This document shows, piece by piece, positions 1 through 7,270 of a DNA stretch of 15,401 bases. Location of the stretch: NCBI GenBank assembly GCA_017694765.1, contig JADIML010000131.1, positions 1-15,401 of the forward strand. The letters run 5' to 3'. The notes under the pieces are model-generated. The model was given only the letters and a program-made list of their open reading frames with translations, was not told the DNA's origin and did not search any database. Positions within the stretch are counted from its first letter, which is position 1. Every line of letters starts with the position of its first letter. Made by a program: the position numbers and the translations under genes. This stretch comes from Candidatus Scybalomonas excrementavium. Lineage in GTDB: Bacteria; Bacillota; Clostridia; Lachnospirales; Lachnospiraceae.

Positions 1-55
1 ATACGAAAGATAGTTTTTTCATAATATTTTCTCTATTATATATAGAAATGTCTTC

Positions 56-179
56 TTCTCATGTAAAAGAAATCAAGGTGCTACATAAATAGCGCCTTGA
101 TTTCCTTTTTCTTCTATGCAAAACAACAAATTCTGTAAAAGATTTCTGCTCTTATAAATTGACTGATTTTACATGAGAA
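56..179. repeat. Outer 13-bp inverted repeat around the terminator
   Basis: TTCTCATGTAAAA (56-68) and its exact reverse complement TTTTACATGAGAA (167-179) flank the terminator stem. The left arm directly abuts that stem. Together they could form a larger nested structure in the yugP 3' region. Function unknown. Confidence 0.6.
69..104. terminator. Hairpin terminator at left edge
   Basis: A 14-bp stem (69-82 with 91-104) with an 8-nt loop carries one G·U pair when read on the plus strand and is followed by a T-rich run at 105-113. It fits best as the terminator of a plus-strand gene ending left of the window. On the minus strand the stem has one A/C mismatch but is also followed by Ts, so it may also end yugP transcription. 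Confidence 0.7.
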
Positions 180-193
180 ATTCATAATTAAAA

Positions 194-892
194 TTAATCA
201 TCTCTTCTTCCAAATAATAAGATCAATCGAAGAAGTGATAAAATTGCTGCTGCCGCACTCGCAACATAAGTTAAAGCTGCAGCTCCTAATACTTTCTTTG
301 TTCCCTTTAACTCTTCATTTCCTAAAATTCCTGTCTGAGCCAAAAGTGCTACAGCACGTCTAGATGCATCGAACTCTACTGGCAATGTTATAATCTGGAA
401 TAATACAGATAATGAGAACAATAAAATCCCAAGATTAATTAAAAATGAATTTGCTCCAAAGAGCACTCCACCTATAATAAACAACCAACATATCTGAGAA
501 CCAAAATTTGCGGCTGGAACTAAAGCACCACGAATTTTAAGTGGTGCATATTCTTTTTCATCTTGAATCGCATGCCCGCACTCATGAGCAGCTACTCCAA
601 TAGCTGCGACAGAAGTAGAATGATATACGGAATCTGAAAGTCTTAATACTTTTGTCCTTGGATCATAATGATCCGTTAGATTTCCACGAATATGTTCTAC
701 ACTAACATGATAAATTCCCTGTGAATTTAAAATTCTTTGTGCTGCCTCTGCTCCTGTCATCCCTGAGTTACTTCTTACACGCTGATAATGATTAAAAGTA
801 GTATTCACTTTAGCAGAAGCTAATAAACAAAGTACTGCTCCGATAATAATTAAAATGTATGTTGGATCAAAATAAAAACCAAAATATGGCAT
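194..892 (-). CDS. yugP: YugP-type membrane zinc metallopeptidase
   Basis: Predicted 232-residue membrane peptidase of the YugP/Zn_peptidase_2 family; the substrate is not established. The zinc motif HECGH lies at about residues 103-107, and a conserved PVEFDAS stretch with a likely third ligand (Glu about 173) follows. Hydrophobic segments lie near residues 10-27, 125-170 and 205-225, placing it in the membrane with HExxH close to the bilayer. I chose the start at 892 because AAGGAGGG sits 7 nt upstream; the in-frame ATG at 910 would bury this ribosome site in coding sequence, and family members begin MPY-GFYFDPTY. A TATAAT at 931-936 precedes it. It follows yebC on the same strand, but a 300-nt gap and its own promoter suggest separate expression. 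Length is normal for the family. Confidence 0.93.
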   Translation of the reverse strand: MPYFGFYFDPTYILIIIGAVLCLLASAKVNTTFNHYQRVRSNSGMTGAEAAQRILNSQGIYHVSVEHIRGNLTDHYDPRTKVLRLSDSVYHSTSVAAIGVAAHECGHAIQDEKEYAPLKIRGALVPAANFGSQICWLFIIGGVLFGANSFLINLGILLFSLSVLFQIITLPVEFDASRRAVALLAQTGILGNEELKGTKKVLGAAALTYVASAAAAILSLLRLILLFGRRDD

Positions 893-930
893 TTTATATC
901 CCTCCTTCATGAATCAAATCTCTATTTTCT

Positions 931-936
931 ATTATA
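931..936 (-). promoter_or_regulatory. -10 element of yugP promoter
   Basis: TATAAT read on the minus strand (936 to 931), preceded by GG, about 39 nt upstream of the chosen ATG. No good -35 hexamer is seen at 16-18 nt spacing, so this is a single-element call. Confidence 0.55.
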
Positions 937-1006
937 CCGAAATATCCAAAAAATAAAAGACATTCTGCTGTTATTTCATATTTTTTTTACAATTCTCTTG
1001 ATGATT

Positions 1007-1036
1007 TTAGAAACCGAAACGAATATATACTGGCAT
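1007..1036 (-). CDS. 9-codon mini-ORF MPVYIRFGF with strong ribosome site
   Basis: ATG at 1036 runs nine codons (MPVYIRFGF) to TAA at 1007. It is preceded by AGGAGGTG with a 7-nt spacer, one of the best ribosome sites in the window. No other gene starts there. It may be a leader peptide or tiny protein in the yebC-yugP gap. A stretch at 1085-1092 is exactly complementary to part of the ribosome site and could hide it. I do not recognise the peptide; whether it is translated is inference. Confidence 0.35.
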   Translation of the reverse strand: MPVYIRFGF

Positions 1037-1055
1037 AAAAATACACCTCCTGCGT

Positions 1056-1099
1056 ATATATCAATTACGATATACATTGCATTTGGTGTATTGATATAT
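1056..1099 (-). promoter_or_regulatory. Leader stem-loop competing with ribosome-site pairing
   Basis: A perfect 10-bp stem pairs 1056-1065 with 1090-1099 over a 24-nt loop, just upstream (minus strand) of the AGGAGGTG site of the 9-codon ORF. The segment 1085-1092, partly within this stem, is exactly complementary over 8 nt to 1040-1047, which includes the ribosome site. The two pairings exclude each other, as in translational switches. The pairing is seen in sequence; the switching is inference. Confidence 0.35.
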
Positions 1100-1177
1100 T
1101 TTTGATGATTTTTTGCTACGTACATCGTGACCAGTACGATTTTCTTCACCTTTTTTACTTACAAAAGCTTGGACCCA
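1061..1177 (-). other. Open stretch with coding-like codons and no start (possible gene remnant or RNA)
   Basis: After an in-frame TAA, 38 sense codons run to TGA at 1061, including the stretch RTGHDVRSKKSSKIYQYT. Codon choice (CGT, GGT, GTA, AAA) resembles the real genes nearby, but there is no start codon. A 7-codon ORF (MGPSFCK, 1178-1155) with AAGGA upstream begins one base away in another frame, so a one-base slip would join the two. A third frame stays open for 49 codons from ATG 1125 to TGA 976. The stretch is richer in G and C than other gaps here. It could be a decayed gene, a leader region or a structured RNA; I cannot decide. Confidence 0.3.
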
Positions 1178-1195
1178 TTATAAATCCTTACTTTT

Positions 1196-1924
1196 TTATT
1201 CATCCCAGTTATGATATACGTTTTGAACATCATCGTCTTCTTCTAAAAGATCTAATGTTTTTTGTAAATTTTTGATATCATTTTCATCTGTTAATGACAC
1301 ATAATTTTGTGGAATCATTGTTACTTCTGCAGATACCATAGGAATATTTTGTCCTTCTAAAGCTTCTCTCACTTGAGTAAAAGCCTCTGGATCTGTATAA
1401 ATTTCAAAGCAGTCTTCTTCTTCTGAGAAATCATCTGCCCCAGCATCTAATACTAACATCATAAGTTCATCTGCATCCATTTCAAATTCTTCTTTATCAA
1501 TAATAATTTGTCCTTTTTTATCAAACATATATGATACACATCCTGGTGTTCCTACGTTTCCAGAACCTTTTGTGAACGCATTTCTAACATTGGCTGCTGT
1601 TCTATTCTTATTATCTGTTAAAGATTCTACAATAATTGCAATTCCACTTGGACCATATCCTTCATATGTAACAGGCTCATAGTTGGCTGCATTTGTATCT
1701 CCTGCTGCCTTTTTAATACTTCTTTCAATCGTATCATTTGGCATATTATTTGCTTTTGCCTTTGCAATAACATCACTTAATTTTTTATTATTAGCAGGAT
1801 CTGGTCCGCCTTCTTTTACTGCAACTGCAATTTCTCTACCAATTTTTGTAAAAATCTTACCTTTTGCCGCATCTGCTTTTTCTTTTTTATGTTTAATATT
1901 GGCAAACTTAGAATGTCCTGACAT
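1196..1924 (-). CDS. yebC: YebC/PmpR family protein (TACO1-type)
   Basis: Predicted 242-residue cytoplasmic YebC-family protein. The family is annotated as a transcriptional regulator, and members are also linked to translation of proline-rich stretches on the ribosome. The N-terminus MSGHSKFANIKHKKEK is diagnostic, and the body follows the family pattern (GRExxxA, NxRTAxxVR, GNxGxxG, acidic VLDAGADD). I start at 1924, where AGGAG sits 8 nt upstream, rather than at the in-frame ATG at 1957, whose extension MQEIERKGDKT would contain that site. Length matches the family (about 240-250). A sigma-A-like promoter (1976-2004) in the end of the upstream CBS gene suggests independent transcription. 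No clear terminator follows, so reading into the 911-1195 region is likely. Confidence 0.96.
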   Translation of the reverse strand: MSGHSKFANIKHKKEKADAAKGKIFTKIGREIAVAVKEGGPDPANNKKLSDVIAKAKANNMPNDTIERSIKKAAGDTNAANYEPVTYEGYGPSGIAIIVESLTDNKNRTAANVRNAFTKGSGNVGTPGCVSYMFDKKGQIIIDKEEFEMDADELMMLVLDAGADDFSEEEDCFEIYTDPEAFTQVREALEGQNIPMVSAEVTMIPQNYVSLTDENDIKNLQKTLDLLEEDDDVQNVYHNWDE

Positions 1925-1975
1925 CGTCTTATCTCCTTTTCTTTCTATCTCTTGCATATGAAAATGCTATTGTTT

Positions 1976-2004
1976 ATAATACCACTATTCTAAAACTGAA
2001 TCAA
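1976..2004 (-). promoter_or_regulatory. yebC promoter
   Basis: TTGATT (2004-1999), a 17-bp spacer and TATTAT (1981-1976) on the minus strand, about 52 nt upstream of the yebC start. The -35 lies inside the last codons of the CBS/CorC gene. Confidence 0.65.
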
Positions 2005-2836
2005 GCTTTTTCACAACCTTTACTTGCTTGATCATCTTATTATCTACAACTTCTGGATAGAAAAAGTATCCTTCGTATTCAATTTTAATTTCTTCCTTTT
2101 CCTGTGGTAAATGCCCTAATTGATATAATAAAAACCCATTCATCGTTTCAATATCTTCGTCTGGAAATGTAATTTTTAAAATACTTTCTATTTCTGTAAG
2201 TCTTGTCCATCCAAAGATCCGATATGTATGCTCCCCTGTTTTTATAATGCCTTGTTCTTCCTCTTCGTCTTCATCCCATATGTCACCAACGATGACTTCT
2301 AAAATATCTTCCATTGCGACTAGACCTTGTGTCTGTCCATATTCATCTAAAATAATCGCCATATGCATTTTTTGTGTTTGCATTTCTTTCAAGAGACGAT
2401 TTAATTTTTGTGTTTCATGAGCAAAAAATACTTCTCTTGCCAGCTTTTTCAAAGCAACATTCCTATTATTTTCTAGATATGCTTTCATAGCATCTTTTAC
2501 ATGTAAAATTCCTACGATATTATCTAAATTTTCTTCATAAAGGGGATAGCGAGAATATCCTTCTTCTAACATAAACTCTAACGCTTCTTTTAGAGATGTA
2601 TGCGCTTCGATTGCTTTTATTTTTTTTCGAATTGTCATAACATCTCTTGCTTCTTTATCTCCAAATTGAAAGATATTCGTAATCATTTCTGCTTCTTCTG
2701 ACTGAATCACACCTTGTTCATGTCCTTCTTGTAAAATATCTATGATTTCTTCTTCAAACTCATTTTCTTCCTCACTATTTTTCTTACCAAATACTTTGGA
2801 AAATATATCTTTCAATGAATTATTTGCATCTTCCAC
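1985..2836 (-). CDS. CBS-pair / CorC_HlyC domain protein (soluble TlyC/CorC type)
   Basis: Predicted 283-residue cytoplasmic protein with an acidic N-terminus (residues 20-60), two CBS domains (about 67-122 and 133-187) and a C-terminal CorC_HlyC domain (about 200-277). The hallmark LDEYGQTQGLVAMEDILE is at 164-181, followed by a Glu/Asp-rich linker. It lacks the N-terminal DUF21 membrane domain of the larger 'hemolysin family' transporters, so it resembles short CorC, linked to Mg/Co homeostasis; the haemolysin label is historical. The start is GTG with GGAG about 10 nt upstream; no better start is visible. It lies 87 nt downstream of mazF, probably the last gene of the rex-alr-mazF run, and its end contains the yebC promoter. 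Confidence 0.88.
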   Translation of the reverse strand: MEDANNSLKDIFSKVFGKKNSEEENEFEEEIIDILQEGHEQGVIQSEEAEMITNIFQFGDKEARDVMTIRKKIKAIEAHTSLKEALEFMLEEGYSRYPLYEENLDNIVGILHVKDAMKAYLENNRNVALKKLAREVFFAHETQKLNRLLKEMQTQKMHMAIILDEYGQTQGLVAMEDILEVIVGDIWDEDEEEEQGIIKTGEHTYRIFGWTRLTEIESILKITFPDEDIETMNGFLLYQLGHLPQEKEEIKIEYEGYFFYPEVVDNKMIKQVKVVKKLDSVLE

Positions 2837-2923
2837 TTCTTGTCTTCTCCTTTTTTACACTCTCTTATCTTTTTCATGATATACCAATTAGATTCGCCTA
2901 CTTTTAGATTTCCTTGTTGTGTC

Positions 2924-3274
2924 TTATGTAAGCAACAGTTCTAAGCTAACTTTTAATGCTTGATTTACCTGCTCTAAAATAGCGCTATCTAAGTGGCAAA
3001 CCTTTTCTTTTAGGCGTGTTTTATCAATCGTTCGTATTTGTTCTAATAAAATAACTGAATCTTTCATAATATGATATTTTTTACTATCTAACTCTACATG
3101 AGTTGGTAACTTTGCTTTATTCATTTTGCTAGTAATCGCTGCACATATTACAGTCGGACTATGTTTATTTCCAGCATCATTTTGAATAATAAGAACAGGG
3201 CGTACTCCACCTTGCTCTGACCCTACAACAGGTCTCAAATCCGCATAATAAATATCGCCTCGTTTTATAATCAA
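2924..3274 (-). CDS. mazF: MazF/EndoA-type mRNA interferase (no adjacent antitoxin)
   Basis: Predicted 116-residue sequence-specific endoribonuclease of the MazF/PemK family, very close in pattern to Bacillus EndoA: IIKRGDIYYADL, GSEQGGVRPVLIIQND, AAITS and LPTHVEL. I start at TTG 3274 because the protein then reads M-IIKRGD and the catalytic residues fall at Arg25 and Thr48, the numbering known for EndoA. The GTG three codons upstream (3283) lies only 1 nt from GGAG, too close to be used well; TTG is about 10 nt from it. In Bacillus an antitoxin gene sits between alr and this gene; here that gap is 77-86 nt and encodes none. It is probably cotranscribed with alr. Confidence 0.93.
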   Translation of the reverse strand: MIIKRGDIYYADLRPVVGSEQGGVRPVLIIQNDAGNKHSPTVICAAITSKMNKAKLPTHVELDSKKYHIMKDSVILLEQIRTIDKTRLKEKVCHLDSAILEQVNQALKVSLELLLT

Positions 3275-3360
3275 TTTATTCACACTCCATCATATATGTT
3301 TTCCTATTTCTTTTTTTCTATTATTGCCAATATATTCTGGAGTATACTTCTTTTTTTCTT

Positions 3361-4524
3361 TTAATCGGTTAAATAGTCTGCTATTTTGATAATCTCGCCA
3401 TTTTCTAAGTAAACTCTTGAAACTCTTCGTCCCAGTCCACAAATAAATTCATAATTAATTGTATTCATATAACTAGCTATTTCTTCTGCTGTAATACAAT
3501 TTTCTCCGTCACGTCCTACTAATGTTACAACATCTCCCTCTTTCACTCCTTGTACTTGTGTCACATCAACCATCATCTGATCCATACAAACTCTTCCAAT
3601 AATTGGAGCATATTGTCCTCGAATTAATACTCTTCCTCTAGAAGATAAGGCTCTTGGATAGCCATCTGCATATCCAATGGAAATCGTTGCTATCTTTGTC
3701 TCTTTTTCTGTCACATAAGTAGATCCATAGCTAACTCCCTCCCCTTCTTTTACAGTCTTTACATATACAACATGGCTTTTTAATTCCATAGCAGGCTTTA
3801 GACGAATTTCATCTCTTTTTACTTCATTGGAAGGATATAATCCATATGTAATAATTCCTGAACGCACCATATTTAATTTCGCCATATTTAGATCTAAAAT
3901 AGCCGCACTATTCGCAATATGTTTGATCGGAATATAGATACCTTCTTCCTCTAATTTATCTATAAATGTTTCATATCGCTTTAATTGACACATTGCAGAT
4001 GTTTTGTCCGCTTCATCTGCACAGGCAAAATGGGTAAAGATTCCTTCCATTTGAATCATAGGAAGTTTTCCAATTTCTTTAATAACTTGAATACTTTCTT
4101 CATTATCAAAAAAACCAATTCGATTCATTCCTGTCTCTATGGCAATATGAATTTTTCCTTGTTGATTCATAGCAACTGCTAATCTTGAAATTCCTTCTGC
4201 CATTTCATATTCAAACACAGTTTGTGCTAAATCATATTGAATAAGTTGTGGATATTGTTCTTTAGCAGTATAACCAAGAATTAAAATTGTTTTTGTAATT
4301 CCTCTATTACGAAGTAATATTCCTTCTTCAATAGTCGCAACACAAAAGGCTTCTACTTGCTCTTGTAAAGCCTGTGCAACAGCTACAGAACCATGCCCAT
4401 AGCCATCCGCTTTAATTACCAACATGATTTTTGTTTCTTTTCCAACTTTTTTTCTTATTTCTTTTATATTATGACGAATTGCATCTAAATCAATCTGTGC
4501 ATAAACTCTCCTGTACTGTGTCAT
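3361..4524 (-). CDS. alr: Alanine racemase
   Basis: Predicted 387-residue PLP enzyme interconverting L- and D-alanine for peptidoglycan synthesis in the cytosol. The PLP lysine is Lys38 in VIKADGYGHG and the catalytic tyrosine is Tyr266 in VSYGSTY; the conserved TGMNRIGF, SIGYADGYPR, RVCMDQMMVDV and CGLGRRVSRVY motifs are all intact, giving the usual two domains (N-terminal barrel to about 240, C-terminal beta domain after). The ATG at 4524 has AGGAGG 8 nt upstream, inside the end of nnr. The gene overlaps nnr by 35 nt in another frame, implying translational coupling. Length is normal. Confidence 0.98.
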   Translation of the reverse strand: MTQYRRVYAQIDLDAIRHNIKEIRKKVGKETKIMLVIKADGYGHGSVAVAQALQEQVEAFCVATIEEGILLRNRGITKTILILGYTAKEQYPQLIQYDLAQTVFEYEMAEGISRLAVAMNQQGKIHIAIETGMNRIGFFDNEESIQVIKEIGKLPMIQMEGIFTHFACADEADKTSAMCQLKRYETFIDKLEEEGIYIPIKHIANSAAILDLNMAKLNMVRSGIITYGLYPSNEVKRDEIRLKPAMELKSHVVYVKTVKEGEGVSYGSTYVTEKETKIATISIGYADGYPRALSSRGRVLIRGQYAPIIGRVCMDQMMVDVTQVQGVKEGDVVTLVGRDGENCITAEEIASYMNTINYEFICGLGRRVSRVYLENGEIIKIADYLTD

Positions 4525-6016
4525 ATTTTTTTCCTCCTAAAACGTCCTTTAGATGCTTTATAATATCTCTCGCTGTCATACTGTATACCCCCATTGCTTC
4601 CTTTGCATAATCTCCTGCTAACCCATGTAAATATACACCAAATGTAGCACTTTTTCTAGGCTCTACGCCTTGTGCTAAAAGTCCACCAATTATCCCACTA
4701 AGCACATCACCAGAACCAGCTGTTGCCATGCCATTATTTCCGCTTACATTAATATATGCGATTTCTCCTTCTTTTGTGACAACTGTTCTTGCATCCTTTA
4801 CCACACAGATCACTGGATATTGTTTCGCAAACTCTCTTGCTTTCCCCAGTAGATCTTGTTGAATTTCTTCTATGGAATATCCATTTAGCCTAGAAAATTC
4901 TTTGATATGAGGTGTTATGATAACAGAATTCTGACATTCTCTTATAAGCTCTTTATGTTGTGCTAATACGTTTAACGCATCTGCATCCAAAAGAACTGGT
5001 ACTTTTGCTTTTTGTAATATACATTCTAAAATCTGTCTTGTCATATTAGACATTCCCATTCCAGGACCAAATACAATGGCATCTGCCCACTCTAACTGTT
5101 TTTCTATAACAACAACGGCTTCTTCTTCCTGTTCCCAAGTAGCGATCATAAGCTCTGGAATGTTGGCAATTAAACTATCTCGATTAGCTTTACCAGTGCA
5201 CAGCTTTACCATGCCACATCCTGTTGCAAAAGCTCCCTTTGAAGCAAGTGCTGCTGCTCCTGCTAGTTCATTCCCACCTGCTATGACTAATAACTTTCCA
5301 TACGTTCCTTTGTTTGACCATGCTGTTCTCTTTGGCATTAAATTTTTTAAATCTTTTCTTTCATAAATATAAGCCTCTTCTTCTCTCCTTATAAGGCTTT
5401 GTTCATGAAAACCTGCTCCTTTCAGTATCACATTTCCTGCATAAGAAGCTCCTGGATATAATAAGAGTCCAGTCTTTAAAAATCCAAACGTAACAGTACT
5501 ATCTGCTTTCACTGCCTCTCCTAAAACCCTTCCTGTCGTAGCATCAATACCAGATGGAATATCAACGGATACAATTGGACACTGTAATTGATTCATAAAA
5601 GAAATAACAGCTTTATATGCTCCTTGAACTTCTCTTGATAATCCAACTCCAAAAATAGCATCCACTATTACACTGTATGTGTCTATTTCTAATTTTTTTA
5701 GAAATACAGCTCCTAACTTTTGTAAAATCTGATACTGTATATGAAACTGTGAAGTTGCTTTTTCCAAGTTTCCACAAATATAAATTTTTGGTTCATATCC
5801 TTTTTCCATAAGCTGTCTAGCAGTAGCAAGACCATCTGCTCCATTATTTCCAACGCCGACTACGATCAAACAATTTTCACAAGAATATCTTTGAAAAAGC
5901 CGCCCGGTAACACCCAAGGCGGCTCTTTCCATCAATACCAAACTTGGTATACCAATATGTTCTACTACTTGTTGATCAACCATTTGCATTTTTTCTGCAC
6001 AAAGTACATATTTCAT
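4490..6016 (-). CDS. nnr: Bifunctional NAD(P)HX epimerase / ADP-dependent NAD(P)HX dehydratase
   Basis: Predicted 508-residue cofactor-repair enzyme returning damaged NADHX/NADPHX to NAD(P)H. The N-terminal YjeF_N epimerase domain (about 1-210) has GVGNNGADG (54-62), Asp119 in VDAIFGVGL and SVDIPSGID. The C-terminal ribokinase-like dehydratase (about 235-495) has KLLVIAGG, FGPGMG, LLDADALN, ITPH, VVKD and the anion-hole motif GSGDVLSG (434-441). Small departures from the usual pattern are Ala at 60 (normally Gly in GNNGGDG) and HIKEF where HPGE- is common; neither removes a known catalytic residue. The start ATG overlaps the acpS stop as ATGA, and its own ribosome site is weak, so coupling to acpS is likely. 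Length suits the fused form. Confidence 0.96.
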   Translation of the reverse strand: MKYVLCAEKMQMVDQQVVEHIGIPSLVLMERAALGVTGRLFQRYSCENCLIVVGVGNNGADGLATARQLMEKGYEPKIYICGNLEKATSQFHIQYQILQKLGAVFLKKLEIDTYSVIVDAIFGVGLSREVQGAYKAVISFMNQLQCPIVSVDIPSGIDATTGRVLGEAVKADSTVTFGFLKTGLLLYPGASYAGNVILKGAGFHEQSLIRREEEAYIYERKDLKNLMPKRTAWSNKGTYGKLLVIAGGNELAGAAALASKGAFATGCGMVKLCTGKANRDSLIANIPELMIATWEQEEEAVVVIEKQLEWADAIVFGPGMGMSNMTRQILECILQKAKVPVLLDADALNVLAQHKELIRECQNSVIITPHIKEFSRLNGYSIEEIQQDLLGKAREFAKQYPVICVVKDARTVVTKEGEIAYINVSGNNGMATAGSGDVLSGIIGGLLAQGVEPRKSATFGVYLHGLAGDYAKEAMGVYSMTARDIIKHLKDVLGGKKYDTVQESLCTD

Positions 6017-6381
6017 CTTTTTTCATTCTCTCCAATCACAAAAGACATCGCATACTCTTTGGTATTCGTTATAGACACTTGAATATTCGTTATTTCAAGC
6101 TGTTCCTGCTTTTTTTTTGCATTGCCATAAAGATTGATATAAGGCTTTCCATATTCATCACGTAATACTTCTATCTCTCTTGGCTCAATCCCATGAAATC
6201 CTGTTCCAAACACTTTTACAACAGCTTCCTTTACCGCAAAATTACCAGCTAGCTTACTTGGTGAGTCTCGGTATAGTTCCTGTTCTCGTATTGTATATAC
6301 ACGTTCCAAAAATTTTTTCTTTTGGCACGCTTTCTCTACTCGTATAATTTCTATCATATCTGTACCAACACCAAGTATCAT
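6013..6381 (-). CDS. acpS: Holo-[acyl-carrier-protein] synthase
   Basis: Predicted 122-residue enzyme moving 4'-phosphopantetheine from CoA to acyl carrier protein, needed for fatty acid synthesis; it works as a trimer. The N-terminal ILGVGTDMIEI gives the metal-binding Asp8, and LAGNFAVKEAVVKVFG gives Lys51-Glu52. The family usually has Arg where Asn47 lies (AGRFAAKEA), a mild variation. SITNTKEYAMSFVIGE near the C-terminus matches the usual S-I-[ST]-[HN]-[TD]-x-x-x-A ending. ATG 6381 has AGGAG 7 nt upstream, overlapping the rex stop codon. It is the second gene of the rex operon. Confidence 0.97.
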   Translation of the reverse strand: MILGVGTDMIEIIRVEKACQKKKFLERVYTIREQELYRDSPSKLAGNFAVKEAVVKVFGTGFHGIEPREIEVLRDEYGKPYINLYGNAKKKQEQLEITNIQVSITNTKEYAMSFVIGENEKR

Positions 6382-6391
6382 AACCCATCTC

Positions 6392-7027
6392 CTATTGTTG
6401 ATTCATGCTATTAATACGATAGGATAGTGTCATTAAACTTTCAGATAAATGAACGTTCTCTACCACGATATCCTCTGGAAGATGTAAATCCACAGAAGCA
6501 AAATTCCAAAATGCTTTAATTCCAAGATCCACTAACTCCTGTGCTGCTTTTTGAGCTTTCTGCTTTGGTAATGTGAGTGCTGCAATGCGAATATCATTTT
6601 CTTTTACAAACTTTCCAACAGTTTCTATATCCATAATTTCAACACCACGAACTGTTAATCCAATTAGACGAGGATTCACATCAAAAATTGCTTTAATAGC
6701 AAATCCACGCTTTTCGAAATCTTGATAATTAGCAAGTGCTTGTCCTAAATTTCCTGCACCAATAATAATAATGTTATTCGTCTGATTCACACCTAAAATT
6801 TTACCAATTTCTGTATATAAGTACTGAACATTATATCCATATCCTTGTTGTCCAAATCCACCAAAATTATTTAAATCTTGTCGAATCTGTGACGCTGTCA
6901 CTTGCATACGTTCACTTAATTCCTTTGAGGAAATGCGAACTACTTCATTTTCTAATAGTTCACCTAAATATCGATAGTACCTTGGCAACCTTTTAATGAC
7001 TGCTGGTGAAATTTCTTTTGCATTCAT
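6392..7027 (-). CDS. rex: Redox-sensing transcriptional repressor Rex
   Basis: Predicted 211-residue dimeric repressor that senses the NADH/NAD+ ratio and controls fermentative and redox genes. A winged helix domain fills residues 1-75 (SPAVIKRLPRYYRYL, SQIRQDLNNFGGFGQQGYGY), and the Rossmann fold follows with GAGNLG at 90-95. Length is typical. ATG 7027 has AGGAGG 9 nt upstream, and a strong promoter lies at 7082-7111. It heads the acpS-nnr-alr-mazF run. The 5' region has TTGTT and AACAA arms, but 24 bp across, longer than a usual Rex operator, so autoregulation is not shown. Confidence 0.97.
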   Translation of the reverse strand: MNAKEISPAVIKRLPRYYRYLGELLENEVVRISSKELSERMQVTASQIRQDLNNFGGFGQQGYGYNVQYLYTEIGKILGVNQTNNIIIIGAGNLGQALANYQDFEKRGFAIKAIFDVNPRLIGLTVRGVEIMDIETVGKFVKENDIRIAALTLPKQKAQKAAQELVDLGIKAFWNFASVDLHLPEDIVVENVHLSESLMTLSYRINSMNQQ

Positions 7028-7081
7028 ATCATTATACCTCCTGATTGTTCTTTTTATTATCGTAACAACCTATTTTCCCTT

Positions 7082-7111
7082 ATTATATACTAATTGTATA
7101 TTTTTTGTCAA
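7082..7111 (-). promoter_or_regulatory. Promoter of the rex-acpS-nnr-alr operon
   Basis: TTGACA (7111-7106), an 18-bp spacer and TATAAT (7087-7082) on the minus strand, both hexamers at consensus. The predicted start of transcription is near 7075, giving a leader of about 48 nt. Confidence 0.85.
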
Positions 7112-7166
7112 ACTCTCTTTCTGTATTTTTCCATCTATTCTTTTTCTTTTTTAAAAATATTACAAC

Positions 7167-7204
7167 AAGTAAATCTTCCTATTTCCGTAGATAAATATTT
7201 ACTT
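7167..7204. repeat. Inverted repeat in ABC-F promoter region
   Basis: AAGTAAAT (7167-7174) and ATTTACTT (7197-7204), an exact 8-bp inverted repeat 22 nt apart. The right arm overlaps the proposed -35 of the ABC-F promoter. It may be an operator; the regulator is unknown. Confidence 0.4.
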
Positions 7205-7227
7205 ATTCGATTAGTTCATGATATAGT
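7199..7227 (+). promoter_or_regulatory. Candidate ABC-F promoter (extended -10)
   Basis: TTACTT (7199-7204), a 17-bp spacer and TATAGT (7222-7227) with a TG one base upstream of the -10. The weak -35 fits an extended -10 promoter. It predicts a leader of about 80 nt. Confidence 0.45.
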
Positions 7228-7244
7228 AATTGCTAGAGTTAATC

Positions 7245-7270
7245 ATGATAAAAAAAAAGAACGTTATCAT
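7245..7270 (+). promoter_or_regulatory. Leader hairpin upstream of ABC-F gene
   Basis: ATGATAA (7245-7251) pairs exactly with TTATCAT (7264-7270) across a 12-nt A-rich loop and is followed by a T-rich stretch (7271-7293). It resembles a weak intrinsic terminator in the leader, as in attenuation-controlled ABC-F genes. An in-frame ATG at 7245 lies in the stem. Confidence 0.35.

Noticed and set aside
893..910. Upstream yugP start (MKEGYK)
   Set aside because: The ribosome site AAGGAGGG would lie within these codons, and the family begins at MPY.
1061..1177. Integrase C-terminus remnant (GHDVRS resembling GHDIRT)
   Set aside because: Only a few residues agree and the downstream tyrosine-recombinase motif is missing.
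1683..1961. Plus-strand open frame of 92 codons
   Set aside because: It lies antisense to yebC, is Ala/Phe/Leu-rich as expected from mirrored codons, and has no ribosome site.
3275..3283. GTG start for mazF
   Set aside because: It is only 1 nt from GGAG; the TTG at 3274 gives the family N-terminus and puts Arg25/Thr48 at known positions.
7045..7068. Rex operator upstream of rex
   Set aside because: TTGTT and AACAA arms are present, but 24 bp overall with no match in between; the usual site is shorter with longer conserved arms.
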